NCBI GenBank assembly: GCA_964588725.1
Contig: CAZPQL010000003.1
Span: forward strand, 1 to 64,000
DNA from: UBA5972 sp964588725
GTDB taxonomy: Bacteria; Pseudomonadota; Alphaproteobacteria; Rhodobacterales; Rhodobacteraceae
DNA length: 64,000 bases
Direction: 5' to 3'
The notes under the pieces were generated by a model. That model was given only the letters and a program-made list of their open reading frames with translations. It was not told the origin of the DNA and ran no database searches. The translations under genes and the position numbers were made by a program. Shown here in pieces: positions 42,952 to 51,540 of the stretch. How positions within the stretch are numbered: the stretch's first letter is position 1; the number at the start of each line of letters is the position of its first letter.

Positions 42952-44135
42952 TGGCCGCCACCGTCAAAAACAAGACGTGCCTCGGTGTCACCATCCCGAT
43001 CCGACGTCGTGCGCAGTATACGAACATGCAATCCGCGTTGGCGTAATCCGGCGACAAGCTGGTCAAGCACCTTCAGGTTCTGCAAATGCAAATCCACGGC
43101 GATCACGCCGGGTGCCGGACCCAGAGTAACGGCACTTGGACTGGCGGCGTGCGCCACTATTTCCTCGGCAACGTTACGCAGAATCTGCAGCGGCGCCAGA
43201 ACGGTCCCGTCCGCGTCGGCCAGTGCCCGGCGTGCCGCGATCGCCCGCGCGACCTGAACCCTAAGATTGATGACCGGTGCGTCATCCAGAATGTCACGGA
43301 CAATAGCGGCCCGCGTGTTTTCGCGGATTTCCGTTGCCTGCGCGAGATCGCGACGCGTTTCCAGACCGATGGCCGCGCTCCACGCCACGGACCCGGCAAT
43401 CAGCAACACAAGCGCACTTAACACCGCTTTCAAACGCGCCGTCGAACGTCTGGAATCCGCGTTCGGATCGACCGCAAAATTGACCGAAAGCTCCCCGTTG
43501 CTCATCACCGCAGGCACAAGCGATTTTGGAAGGTCCTCATGATTTTCCGTCTGTTGCAGCCCATCAAGCTGAGCAATCACGACATCGGGCAAAGCCGATT
43601 TTATCAAAATCCATCGCGGTGCTGCGCGGGCGCGTGCCTGCTCCAACAGCAGTGCGGCCAGATCAGTTTCGGCCGAAAACCCGTCCCGAAGACCAAGCCG
43701 CGCCATTATCTGATCGCCTTCCCGAGCGATCACCCACAAGCCTTCGGCACAGGGCAACGCAAGATAGTCAGGCATAATTGCCTGACAACGCGCTTTGGCC
43801 GATCCGAGCGCCTGATACCAACCGGCCACCTGTGCGCGATCCGCCACCGCCGACCTCGTCCACCGTTCGTCGGTTTGGGTCAACTTGACCGGCCGCGCCT
43901 CCACTTCGCGCGCGGGCAGACTCAGCCGGTCCGCAACCTGTCGTAGCAACACTTCCATCCGCGCTGCGCCGCGCAATTGGGCAGGCAGCGAAAAATTGAT
44001 CAAAGGTGCGTCAGCCCCAGCGATCAGCGCCACAAATCCGCCCTTTTGCGGCGGGGGCGTTCCCGAATTCAGTCGCCAGAATATTGGCGTGGTAGTTGAT
44101 TTATGCTGACCAAACAACTGCATGACGCTCATCAA
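42948..44135 (-). CDS. gspL: Type II secretion system protein GspL
   Basis: 395 aa. The N-terminal 230 residues form an actin-like cytoplasmic domain that binds the GspE ATPase (ALIAGADAPLINFSLP, LLLRQVADRLSLP type pattern). A membrane helix near 238-258 (LKAVLSALVLLIAGSVAWSA) is followed by a periplasmic ferredoxin-like domain pairing with GspM. Overlaps gspK by 4 bases. The family is weakly conserved, but the order K-L-M is diagnostic. Confidence 0.88.
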   Translation of the reverse strand: MMSVMQLFGQHKSTTTPIFWRLNSGTPPPQKGGFVALIAGADAPLINFSLPAQLRGAARMEVLLRQVADRLSLPAREVEARPVKLTQTDERWTRSAVADRAQVAGWYQALGSAKARCQAIMPDYLALPCAEGLWVIAREGDQIMARLGLRDGFSAETDLAALLLEQARARAAPRWILIKSALPDVVIAQLDGLQQTENHEDLPKSLVPAVMSNGELSVNFAVDPNADSRRSTARLKAVLSALVLLIAGSVAWSAAIGLETRRDLAQATEIRENTRAAIVRDILDDAPVINLRVQVARAIAARRALADADGTVLAPLQILRNVAEEIVAHAASPSAVTLGPAPGVIAVDLHLQNLKVLDQLVAGLRQRGLHVRILRTTSDRDGDTEARLVFDGGGQ

Positions 44136-45016
44136 TCGGGTCTGGCAATGGAAAAGACCACATTGGCCTGTTTTTGCTTGCCCACATTTTTCAGAACAAC
44201 AGAACGTCCCAAAAGAGAGTTGTCAAGACGGGCTTCAATGTTGACCTCAAACCACTCGGACCGCCCATCAAGATCAAGCCCTTCGATCATCGAAGCGGCG
44301 TCTTCGACCAGTTCGGTGCGGGCCCAATCGACAAGCTCGTCTCCGTCAGCAACGGGATGTCTGCGCAAGTATCCTACCATTTTTTCGCGGTCGGTGCGGG
44401 GCAGTTCGGGCAACAATACCTGCCAAAGTTTCGCGGATATTGTGTTGGCGTTCATTCCTGTTTCGACCGGCAACGCCGCAAGCAATGGCAATAGACGATT
44501 AAACGCAACAGCGCTGCCGGGAAACAAGTGCTGCAACTGACCTGCGTAAATGAATCCACCTTCCTGAACGGGGTCCGCATTATCATTGGTGGCGATCATA
44601 TCTTCAATAAATTTGTTTACGACAGCAGGCGAAAGACCGTTCGCAAGCGCAAGTTCCTGAAAAGCTGCTTGCATAATATCGTTGTCCGGTTCTGCAAGTG
44701 TATTCACGTTGAGCCGTCCCTGCAGGTCCGAAATCTGCCACGCTGCGGTGGCTGTGCCAATTCTCACGCCTTTGTGCGCGCGGGCCCAGGCCTGTCGCAA
44801 GTGTATGGGTCCGTCCACCGGAAGGTTCGCCAATATCACTTTTGTCTCGTCCAGCGCGCCGTCGATGGCCAGTGCTGTCTCGTCAGCCTGAAAATTGCGC
44901 GCGATTTGGTTGCGACCGTGTTCGGCGCGCTGTAGCACTTTGACGGAAATGCCGGCAATCACTGCGACAACAATAAGAACATTGATCAGGGCAACGCCGC
45001 GGTTCGGTGTCTTCAT
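44132..45016 (-). CDS. gspK: Type II secretion minor pseudopilin GspK
   Basis: 294 aa, large for a pseudopilin, as GspK is. Prepilin site NRG/VALINVLIVV near residue 7; it lacks the usual Glu at +5, typical for GspK. The long helical alpha-domain (FIEDMIATNDNADPVQEGG, LPVETGMNANTISAKLWQVL) is the GspK insertion. It caps the pseudopilus tip with GspI and GspJ. Overlaps gspJ and gspL by 4 bases each. Confidence 0.93.
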   Translation of the reverse strand: MKTPNRGVALINVLIVVAVIAGISVKVLQRAEHGRNQIARNFQADETALAIDGALDETKVILANLPVDGPIHLRQAWARAHKGVRIGTATAAWQISDLQGRLNVNTLAEPDNDIMQAAFQELALANGLSPAVVNKFIEDMIATNDNADPVQEGGFIYAGQLQHLFPGSAVAFNRLLPLLAALPVETGMNANTISAKLWQVLLPELPRTDREKMVGYLRRHPVADGDELVDWARTELVEDAASMIEGLDLDGRSEWFEVNIEARLDNSLLGRSVVLKNVGKQKQANVVFSIARPD

Positions 45017-45543
45017 CGCGTGACTACCACCCGAAGCAGACCCAGTTCGCCATGGTCGACTGTCACTTCAAATGCCTCCGGCAAAATGTCGCCTGCAGGT
45101 ACAGCGTTGTTCGCGCGGGTTAAAAAAACGATATTCAGCGATTTGACCTGACTAAGAACAGGTTGATCGTCGGGTATGGAGCCATGTTGACGACGGACCA
45201 GTTTCGCGTCCTGAACGAACCAGTCCACCCGCACAAAACTATCGCGATTCTCGTTTGGCAAAAGCTGCGCTCCACCGCGAATCACGCTAAAACCCTGCGG
45301 AATAAGGCGAAAGCTTTTGGGTCGGTCTTCCGAGGTGCCGAAACCAGCCGGAGCGGCTGCCTCCAGATCGCGGCGCAATAACGCGAATGTGTGCATCAAT
45401 GCGCGATTCTGGGTGGTTTGCTGCGCCATCAAATCGTTTTGGTGCACCACCGAAGTCAATCCATTAAAGGCCATCTGCGCGACAAAGACGAACAGCGCCG
45501 TCGCGATCAGTAACTCGATTAACGTGAATCCCCGTTCGCCCAT
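45013..45543 (-). CDS. gspJ: Type II secretion minor pseudopilin GspJ
   Basis: 176 aa from the ATG at 45543, 5 bases after the gspI stop. Prepilin leader MGERG/FTLIELLIATALFVFV with Glu at +5. The globular part contains FALLRRDLEAA and LRLIPQGFSVIRGG-type strands, as in GspJ. Tip complex with GspI and GspK. The frame is open to 45603, inside gspI, but the short leader fits GspJ. Confidence 0.92.
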   Translation of the reverse strand: MGERGFTLIELLIATALFVFVAQMAFNGLTSVVHQNDLMAQQTTQNRALMHTFALLRRDLEAAAPAGFGTSEDRPKSFRLIPQGFSVIRGGAQLLPNENRDSFVRVDWFVQDAKLVRRQHGSIPDDQPVLSQVKSLNIVFLTRANNAVPAGDILPEAFEVTVDHGELGLLRVVVTR

Positions 45544-45547
45544 AATA

Positions 45548-45907
45548 TCAATCGGGCACTGACGCCATAACGCGGGCGCCGGGGCTGCCGGTCCTGTTGA
45601 CAACGATTTCGACCGCTACCATGCCCCTGTTTACCGCCCTTCCCTTGACCGCTACCGACATCAAAAACGGGCCCTGCCGAACTTTGGAGGCCAAAGAGCG
45701 GCCCGTAGTCATGCCAATCAAGCGCAATTCTGCCACGCGATTAAGCGCGACTTGATGGGCAAGAATGCGATCAAGCTGGCTGCCAAGACTGTTTTGCGCC
45801 GCTTGGATCGTAGTCCAAGTCGCCATCATTGCTATAGCGAGCACAGATACTGCCACCATCAATTCAATCAAGGTAAACCCCTTGGAATGGTTCAGCCGTC
45901 GGTACAT
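45548..45907 (-). CDS. gspI: Type II secretion minor pseudopilin GspI
   Basis: 119 aa from the ATG at 45907. Leader MYRRLNHSKG/FTLIELMVAVSVLAI, Glu at +5. Then NRVAELRLIGMTTGRSL and VEIVVNRTGSPGARV, compact as expected for GspI (about 120 aa). The start lies 16 bases inside the gspH end. Confidence 0.92.
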   Translation of the reverse strand: MYRRLNHSKGFTLIELMVAVSVLAIAMMATWTTIQAAQNSLGSQLDRILAHQVALNRVAELRLIGMTTGRSLASKVRQGPFLMSVAVKGRAVNRGMVAVEIVVNRTGSPGARVMASVPD

Positions 45908-46383
45908 TCTATCTCTCCTGTTAAGGCGTGCCGACACGTGGCTGTTTCAGACCTGCGGCGCACGGTCAGACTAAATCCGGTCACGCGCCCATCGGGCAGA
46001 AAAAGAATCGGCGGCTGGCCGGCCAAGGTTGTCGGCAGATGCACCTGTCTTCTTATCGTCCACTCCAAACCGATGTCGCGCCAATTTCGGCTTTTCTGCT
46101 TTGTCCAGCGCCCTGTGGAACGATCAAAGGCCAGAATTTGCCACCCCGACCGGACAGGGCGCAAGGCACGCCGTTGCCGCGTCAGTATGGCGTCGTCGCG
46201 GGCATTGTCAAAATCTTCGGTCAATGCCTTGGTCAGCCTGCCAGGCGCGTTTGACTCCCGACCCGCAAAAGAATCACGCGCGGGTGATGAAAACCCGACT
46301 GCAACGGCAAATGCCGCCATTATCGAAATGACGATCAAAAGCTCGATCAGCGTGAATCCCGAAACCTGCCGGGCCTTACTCAT
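45892..46383 (-). CDS. gspH: Type II secretion minor pseudopilin GspH
   Basis: 163 aa from the ATG at 46383. Leader MSKARQVSG/FTLIELLIVISIMAAF with Glu at +5. The C-terminal part has LEWTIRRQVHLP and PPILFLPDGRVTGFSLTV, matching the GspH/FimT end strand. It overlaps gspG by 8 bases and gspI by 16. Confidence 0.92.
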   Translation of the reverse strand: MSKARQVSGFTLIELLIVISIMAAFAVAVGFSSPARDSFAGRESNAPGRLTKALTEDFDNARDDAILTRQRRALRPVRSGWQILAFDRSTGRWTKQKSRNWRDIGLEWTIRRQVHLPTTLAGQPPILFLPDGRVTGFSLTVRRRSETATCRHALTGEIECTDG

Positions 46384-46843
46384 CTTGCCAATTAGTGATG
46401 TCGGCGTCTGTCCCTGTGCCGCCTGCCTGACCATCCACGCCAAGGCTGAACAGATCAAAGGTTCCGTGTTCTCCCGGTGTCAGGTATAGATAGGGCCGAC
46501 CCCAGGGATCATCGGGCAATCGGTTTATATATCCGCTTTCGGCCCAGTTGCGCGGCACCGGCTGTTTTTTGGGTTTTTCCACCAGCGCGGTCAGCCCTTG
46601 CTCGGTCGATGGATAGCTTCCCGTGTCCAGACGGTACAAGTTCAAAGCAGACGATATCGCCGCGATATCGGCGCTGGCCCGCGCCACGCGCGCCTGATCG
46701 GGCCGATCGATCACCCGCGGAACGATCGCCACGGCAAGCAGCGCCAGAATAACCACAACGACCATGAGCTCGATCAGTGTCAGGCCGGCATCGGCGCGCC
46801 ACCTGCCTTTGGATAGCAGAGGCTCAACTGTCGACGGTTCCAT
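46376..46843 (-). CDS. gspG: Type II secretion major pseudopilin GspG
   Basis: 155 aa. Leader of 20 residues ending RADAG/LTLIELMVVVVILALL; Glu at +5 is kept, but Leu replaces the usual Phe or Met at +1. The core TGSYPSTEQGLTALVEKP, WGRPYLYLTPGEHGTFDLFSLG is diagnostic of GspG, with the calcium loop near DGQAGGTGTDADI. Polymerises into the pseudopilus. First gene of the G-M run, divergent from gspO across 89 bases. Confidence 0.96.
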   Translation of the reverse strand: MEPSTVEPLLSKGRWRADAGLTLIELMVVVVILALLAVAIVPRVIDRPDQARVARASADIAAISSALNLYRLDTGSYPSTEQGLTALVEKPKKQPVPRNWAESGYINRLPDDPWGRPYLYLTPGEHGTFDLFSLGVDGQAGGTGTDADITNWQDE

Positions 46844-46932
46844 TTTTTTGCCTTTAAGTCCAACGAGTTCGACCGTAATACTTGTGATAATTAGCCAAAT
46901 CGATCGGCCCGCGCAACCAAAATCAGCTTTGT

Positions 46933-47697
46933 ATGCCTATGGTCCTGACCATATTGATAGTCCTTTTGGGTCCCGCTGCGGGGTCGTTTGCAGCGCTTGT
47001 AGCCGAGCGTAGTATACGCGGTGAGGCCATTTTTTTTGACCGCTCGCGTTGCGTCGATTGCGGCGTCAAATTACGTGCTGGCGATCTTGTTCCTATTGTG
47101 TCGTATCTGCTGAAAAACGCACGCTGTTCGACCTGTGGCACGCCAATACCACCGGTCTTGATTCAGTCGGAAATAGTCGGGTTGATTATGGCGATCGCTG
47201 CAATTGCCAGCCAACCCGACCCATTACGCGCCGGTGTCATGGCGATTTGGCTGTGGTCCCTGCTGGCACTGGCCGTTGCAGATCTCCGGTTTTTCCGCCT
47301 TCCGGATTCACTGGTGCTGGCGTGCGCCGTGGCGGGGATGGCGCTGGCGCTGTTGGGTGACACAAACGACTGGGCTCAACTTGGAGCACGTTTCTACCGT
47401 TTGACAGCGGGTGCGGTGGTTGGTGGCGGTGCTTTCATGACATTGCGGGTTGGGTATCGTTTGCTGCGCGGGCGCGAGGGCATGGGTCTTGGAGACGTCA
47501 AACTGATGGCTGCAATTGGTTTGGCGCTTGGCGCGCCGGCGCTGGCGTGGGTTGGTTTGCTCGCGGCGTTATCGACGTTCATTTTGTCCGGGTTGCGGGC
47601 AGTCCGCAAAGGCCGCCCCTTGCGGCGACTTGGGCGGGTGCCCTTTGGCGCGGCCCTGGCTTTGGCGGCAGCGGCCACCGCAGTTGCAGGTCTATGA
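46933..47697 (+). CDS. gspO: Prepilin peptidase / N-methyltransferase
   Basis: 254 aa inner-membrane aspartyl protease that trims and methylates the pseudopilins. N-terminal domain with zinc-type pairs C40/C43 and C65/C68 (CVDCG, CSTCG). Catalytic Asp117 (VADLRFFRLPD) and Asp188 in GMGLGDVKL are both present. Multiple membrane helices. Transcribed away from gspG and followed by the protease gene. Confidence 0.93.
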   Translation: MPMVLTILIVLLGPAAGSFAALVAERSIRGEAIFFDRSRCVDCGVKLRAGDLVPIVSYLLKNARCSTCGTPIPPVLIQSEIVGLIMAIAAIASQPDPLRAGVMAIWLWSLLALAVADLRFFRLPDSLVLACAVAGMALALLGDTNDWAQLGARFYRLTAGAVVGGGAFMTLRVGYRLLRGREGMGLGDVKLMAAIGLALGAPALAWVGLLAALSTFILSGLRAVRKGRPLRRLGRVPFGAALALAAAATAVAGL

Positions 47698-47819
47698 TCA
47701 GAGATCACGTACCGCATGTTTTGCATTCTTTGTTCTGGAAACAATATGTAAATATTGGTACGATGCGCAGACGGGTGGGGAAAATAAGCGCAGAGTTATA
47801 GTTTTAAATGGAGCACATT

Positions 47820-48788
47820 ATGAACATCAAAAAATTCGCCGTGGTTTCGGCATGTATTCTGCTGGCATCGCCGGCCTATTCAGCCGAGCAGGAAACACTG
47901 GTCGCGGGCGCGCCGTCGTCGGTTGCCGGAGCGAATTCCTTGCCCGGCGGAGGCGACAACGGGGTAAAAGCGGGCGATCACTTTGTCGGGATCGACAGCG
48001 TTACGAGTGGAGCGCTTCAGGCGCAAGGCGTTACATTGGAAGATGTTGAACCCGGTCCACACCCGCTTTCCGAACTGGTGAAAAGCGAACTTGCCGGCGC
48101 AGGGGCCGAGTCTGTGATCAATTTCGACGCGCGACTGCGCCAGAATACAACTCAGTACCCCCAGCGGGCGATCGTTTACATTACCAGAAATGGATTTCAG
48201 CACTGTACCGGCTGGATGATCGGCGCCGACACGCTTGCGACGGCCGGGCATTGCGTTCACACTGGCGGATCAAGCGGTAGTTTTTACGCCGCGTCCAGTT
48301 TCAGGGTCTACCCCGGTTACGATCTTGGAACGGGCGCTTTGGGGTCGTGTACGGTATCTCAAACCTTCGCCAGCAGCTTTTGGACTTCGACCGGAGGTCC
48401 GGCGAACGACTGGGGCGCAATGAAGCTAAATTGCACGGTCGGCAATTCCTCGGGATGGTTCGGGCTGTACAGCAAGAACCGGTTCAAGGGCGAACCAGCG
48501 ATTATCAGCGGATATCCCGGCGACATACCGGGTAAACAAATGCTGGGTGCGGATAAAATCCGGGCGACACAAACCAACCGCCTTTGTTACCGTGTCGATA
48601 CGGCTGGTGGTCAAAGCGGCAGTCCCATTTTTCACGATCGGAAAAAGGCGACCCACAGTACCGGTTTCTGGGCCTTTGGAATACACGCTTACGGCGCGGG
48701 AACCTGCGGTGGAAAATCCAACATGAACAGCGGCACATGGATCACAAAGTCCAGAATTACGCTGCTTAAGAGTATTATCAACATGTAG
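47820..48788 (+). CDS. Secreted trypsin-like serine protease (V8-like), candidate T2SS substrate
   Basis: 322 aa from the ATG at 47820 (GGAG 7 bases upstream). Signal peptide MNIKKFAVVSACILLASPAY, then about 90 residues of likely propeptide, then an S1-type protease: His144 (TAGHCVH), Asp197 (NDWGAMKL), Ser266 (GGQSGSPIF). The short GxSG strands and HCTGWMIGADTLAT resemble S1B glutamyl endopeptidases. It lies inside the type II secretion cluster, downstream of gspO, and is followed by a terminator. Export through that system is inferred from position. Confidence 0.9.
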   Translation: MNIKKFAVVSACILLASPAYSAEQETLVAGAPSSVAGANSLPGGGDNGVKAGDHFVGIDSVTSGALQAQGVTLEDVEPGPHPLSELVKSELAGAGAESVINFDARLRQNTTQYPQRAIVYITRNGFQHCTGWMIGADTLATAGHCVHTGGSSGSFYAASSFRVYPGYDLGTGALGSCTVSQTFASSFWTSTGGPANDWGAMKLNCTVGNSSGWFGLYSKNRFKGEPAIISGYPGDIPGKQMLGADKIRATQTNRLCYRVDTAGGQSGSPIFHDRKKATHSTGFWAFGIHAYGAGTCGGKSNMNSGTWITKSRITLLKSIINM

Positions 48789-48821
48789 GCCGTTTGAAGT
48801 CTGCCCTATTCCAGACACGCT

Positions 48822-48860
48822 ACCGGCGCTCGTGATTTTGCAATTGTGAGCGCCGGTTTT
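48822..48860 (+). terminator. Terminator hairpin after the protease gene
   Basis: ACCGGCGCTC (48822-48831) pairs perfectly with GAGCGCCGGT (48848-48857) around a 16-base loop, then TTTA. It sits between the convergent protease and gspF genes. Confidence 0.8.
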
Positions 48861-48882
48861 ATTTGGCAAACACCAGAGCGGT

Positions 48883-50094
48883 TCAACCGGCAATGAGCGA
48901 TTGCAGATCAAAAATTGGCAGCAAGATCGCCAGAACGACCGACAGAACTAACAATCCGACCGCAACCATTGCTGCGGGTTCCAGAATGGTTGTCAGCCGT
49001 TTGCGATCTGCCGACAACCAGTTCTCCGCTAGATCCGCTGCCCGGCTGGAAATGGTGTCCAACTTCCCCGAAGCTTCACCCGCCTGCAACAGCTGCTTGG
49101 CCACGGGATGCAGAAAACTGATACCTGCCAGTGCCGTGGTAAGGCTTTCACCACGGCGCAACAGTTGACTGGCCTGTGTCGCTTCTGAATGAAACGCCCT
49201 GATCGCCAGAACATCGGCAGCATGTTCAAGCGCATCTGTCAGCGGCAACCGGCTGTTCACAACCAGTGCGAATGTGCGCAAATACGACGCCGCAGACGAC
49301 ATACGAATCAATCGACCGACCAGAGGGAAGCGCAGCAAAACCCCATCGCGACGCTGGCGTAAGCCGGGCGTTCGGGCGATCGCCACCATTGACACAGTCA
49401 CGGCCAATAAACCGGCAACGATCAAGGGCCAGCCCGTTCGTACCCCCTCTACCACCGCCAGAGCCAAAACCGTCAGTGCTGGGAGCGGGTGATTGGACGC
49501 TTCAAACATGGCCGTTATTTCCGGCAACACCGTCACCATAAGCACGCCGGATACTGTCACTGCAACAACCGTTACAAAAGCAGGATATACCAGCGCAGTG
49601 GCAATAGCAGCCCGGTCCTGAGCGCGGCTTTCCATGTGATCGGCCAACGATGAAAAAACCGCCAGGAAATCACCCGCGCTTTCGCCCGACCTCACGGCGG
49701 CAAGATACCACGCCGGCAATCCGTTGGCAGCTTTTTCAAGCGCCTCAGCGAGTGATCCACCCTCCAGCAGAGCCGCCCGGGCTTCGCTGGCCAATCGTCC
49801 GGTTTTCGATGCGCCCGCCGTTTCCTGCACAGCCTCGAGCGCGACTTCTACGGTCAACCCCGCCGCCAGCAGCACAACGAACTGGCGCGTAAAAACCGAC
49901 AAAGCGTCCTTGTCTATCCGCCGCGAAAACCAGCTGCCAGGCCATGAAATCGCTGCGCTCGACTCCGCAATCTTGCCGGGAACAAGCCCCTGCGCTGCCA
50001 GCCGCCTGGCGACCTCGGCCTCGTCCGGGGCCTGAATGTGCCCACGCCTTCGCCGTCCGCTTGATGTGTAGGCGCTATAGGCAAAGGTTTTCAC
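48883..50094 (-). CDS. gspF: Type II secretion inner-membrane platform protein GspF
   Basis: 403 aa. N-terminal FAYSAYTSSGRRRRGHI, then two repeated GspF domains, each ending in membrane helices (VYPAFVTVVAVTVSGVLMVTV; MVAVGLLVLSVVLAILLPIF). ARAALLEGGSLAEALEKA and ATQASQLLRRGESLTTAL are the characteristic paired motifs. Its start overlaps the gspE stop by 4 bases. Polytopic core of the assembly platform. Confidence 0.96.
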   Translation of the reverse strand: MKTFAYSAYTSSGRRRRGHIQAPDEAEVARRLAAQGLVPGKIAESSAAISWPGSWFSRRIDKDALSVFTRQFVVLLAAGLTVEVALEAVQETAGASKTGRLASEARAALLEGGSLAEALEKAANGLPAWYLAAVRSGESAGDFLAVFSSLADHMESRAQDRAAIATALVYPAFVTVVAVTVSGVLMVTVLPEITAMFEASNHPLPALTVLALAVVEGVRTGWPLIVAGLLAVTVSMVAIARTPGLRQRRDGVLLRFPLVGRLIRMSSAASYLRTFALVVNSRLPLTDALEHAADVLAIRAFHSEATQASQLLRRGESLTTALAGISFLHPVAKQLLQAGEASGKLDTISSRAADLAENWLSADRKRLTTILEPAAMVAVGLLVLSVVLAILLPIFDLQSLIAG

Positions 50095-51536
50095 ATGTCT
50101 TCCCCCATGACCCGGTGCATTTCTTCAAGCGTTGTATCGCCGCGGGCCACATGGTCCAAAACCATGGTAGTCAGCGTCGGTCGCGGCCCGACAACTTCGC
50201 GCAGATGCGAATCCGACGTATCAGCATTGATCGACGCGCGTATTGCGTCGGTGATTTCCAGAATATCGAACACTCCGAACCGCCCTAAATAACCACTGCC
50301 CCCGCAGGTTTCGCAGCCCTGTGCGTGTCTTAGGTCGACGGGTGCCACAATCCCGTGGCTTTCAAACAGTGCCTTTTCGCGGGGCTGGGTTGGTTCGTTT
50401 GTGGCGCAGTGGGGGCAGACGTGCCGCAGTAGCCTCTGGGCGATCACCGCGCGAAGTGTCGCTGCGGTCAAATACCCCTCGATGCCCAGGTCGGCCAGAC
50501 GTGTGAACGCTGCCAACGCGCTGTTGGCGTGGATCGACGAAAACACCAGATGGCCGGTCAGTGCGGCTTCGCAGGCAACAGCGGCGGTTTCTCCGTCACG
50601 TATTTCCCCGACCAGAATGACGTCGGGGTCCTGCCGCAACAAAGATCGAAGTCCGCGTGCGAACGTCAAATCAATATCCGGGTTGATCTGCATCTGAGAA
50701 ATGCCCGGCAGGTCGTATTCCACCGGATCTTCAACTGTCAATATCGTGCGTTCCTGCCAATTGGCGAGCTTCAGCAGCGAATAAAGTGTGGTTGTCTTGC
50801 CCGATCCGGTCGGCCCTGACGCCAAAATGATACCGTTGGGCATCGCCGCAAGGCGCCGCAGGTGTTGGGCTTCCTTTTCAGATAAACCCAGTCGGTCAAG
50901 CGCCATCAGACCGGCGGTGCGATCCAACAGGCGCATCACCACGCGCTCGCCGTGATGGCCGGGCAAAGTGGACAGCCGCACGTCAATGGACCGCCCGCCA
51001 AGTATCAGCGCAATACGTCCGTCCTGCGGCAACCGAGTTTCGGCAATATCCAGTCCCGCCATCACCTTGATACGCGACACCAGACGACGCGCAGGCACAT
51101 CGCGCCGATTAAGCAATGCCCGCATGGTTCCGTCTACGCGCATCCGTACACGCAACCCATCTTCATATGGTTCAAGATGCAAATCGGACGCATGCGCGCG
51201 CACAGCCTGGCGCAAAAGCCCGTTCACGAGTCTGACCACCGGCGCGTCGGACGGGTCTTTCAGTATGTCGCGCACCTTTCCGGAGGCCTCGTCGTCCTCC
51301 AGATCGAACACGACCGCGGCTTCGTTTTCGGCCGGCTCATCCGCGTTGTAAACTAACGCAAATGCGGCCTGAAAAGCGTCTTCGTCCAGTCGGGTAATTT
51401 TCAGCGCCGTTCCTGCACGACGGCGCGCCTCGCGCAGTCCGTTTACCGTGGCTGCCGGACCAACCAATAGTTGATCCGCGTCCAGCGCAACCTGATTGTC
51501 GCGGGCAAAAGAAAAAGGCAGCCGCGCGCGCGCCAC
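50091..51536 (-). CDS. gspE: Type II secretion ATPase GspE
   Basis: 481 aa. Walker A GPTGSGKTTTLYSLL at about 241-255, Asp box TVEDPVEY, Walker B VILVGEIRDGETA, and a zinc-type CxxC pair set (CPHC, CETC) in the C-terminal domain. HASDLHLEPYEDGLRVRMRVDG marks the N2 domain. The N-terminal N1 domain is short. Start is GTG, 4 bases after gspD. Powers pseudopilus assembly from the cytoplasm. Confidence 0.96.
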   Translation of the reverse strand: MARARLPFSFARDNQVALDADQLLVGPAATVNGLREARRRAGTALKITRLDEDAFQAAFALVYNADEPAENEAAVVFDLEDDEASGKVRDILKDPSDAPVVRLVNGLLRQAVRAHASDLHLEPYEDGLRVRMRVDGTMRALLNRRDVPARRLVSRIKVMAGLDIAETRLPQDGRIALILGGRSIDVRLSTLPGHHGERVVMRLLDRTAGLMALDRLGLSEKEAQHLRRLAAMPNGIILASGPTGSGKTTTLYSLLKLANWQERTILTVEDPVEYDLPGISQMQINPDIDLTFARGLRSLLRQDPDVILVGEIRDGETAAVACEAALTGHLVFSSIHANSALAAFTRLADLGIEGYLTAATLRAVIAQRLLRHVCPHCATNEPTQPREKALFESHGIVAPVDLRHAQGCETCGGSGYLGRFGVFDILEITDAIRASINADTSDSHLREVVGPRPTLTTMVLDHVARGDTTLEEMHRVMGEDM

Positions 51537-51540
51537 GACC

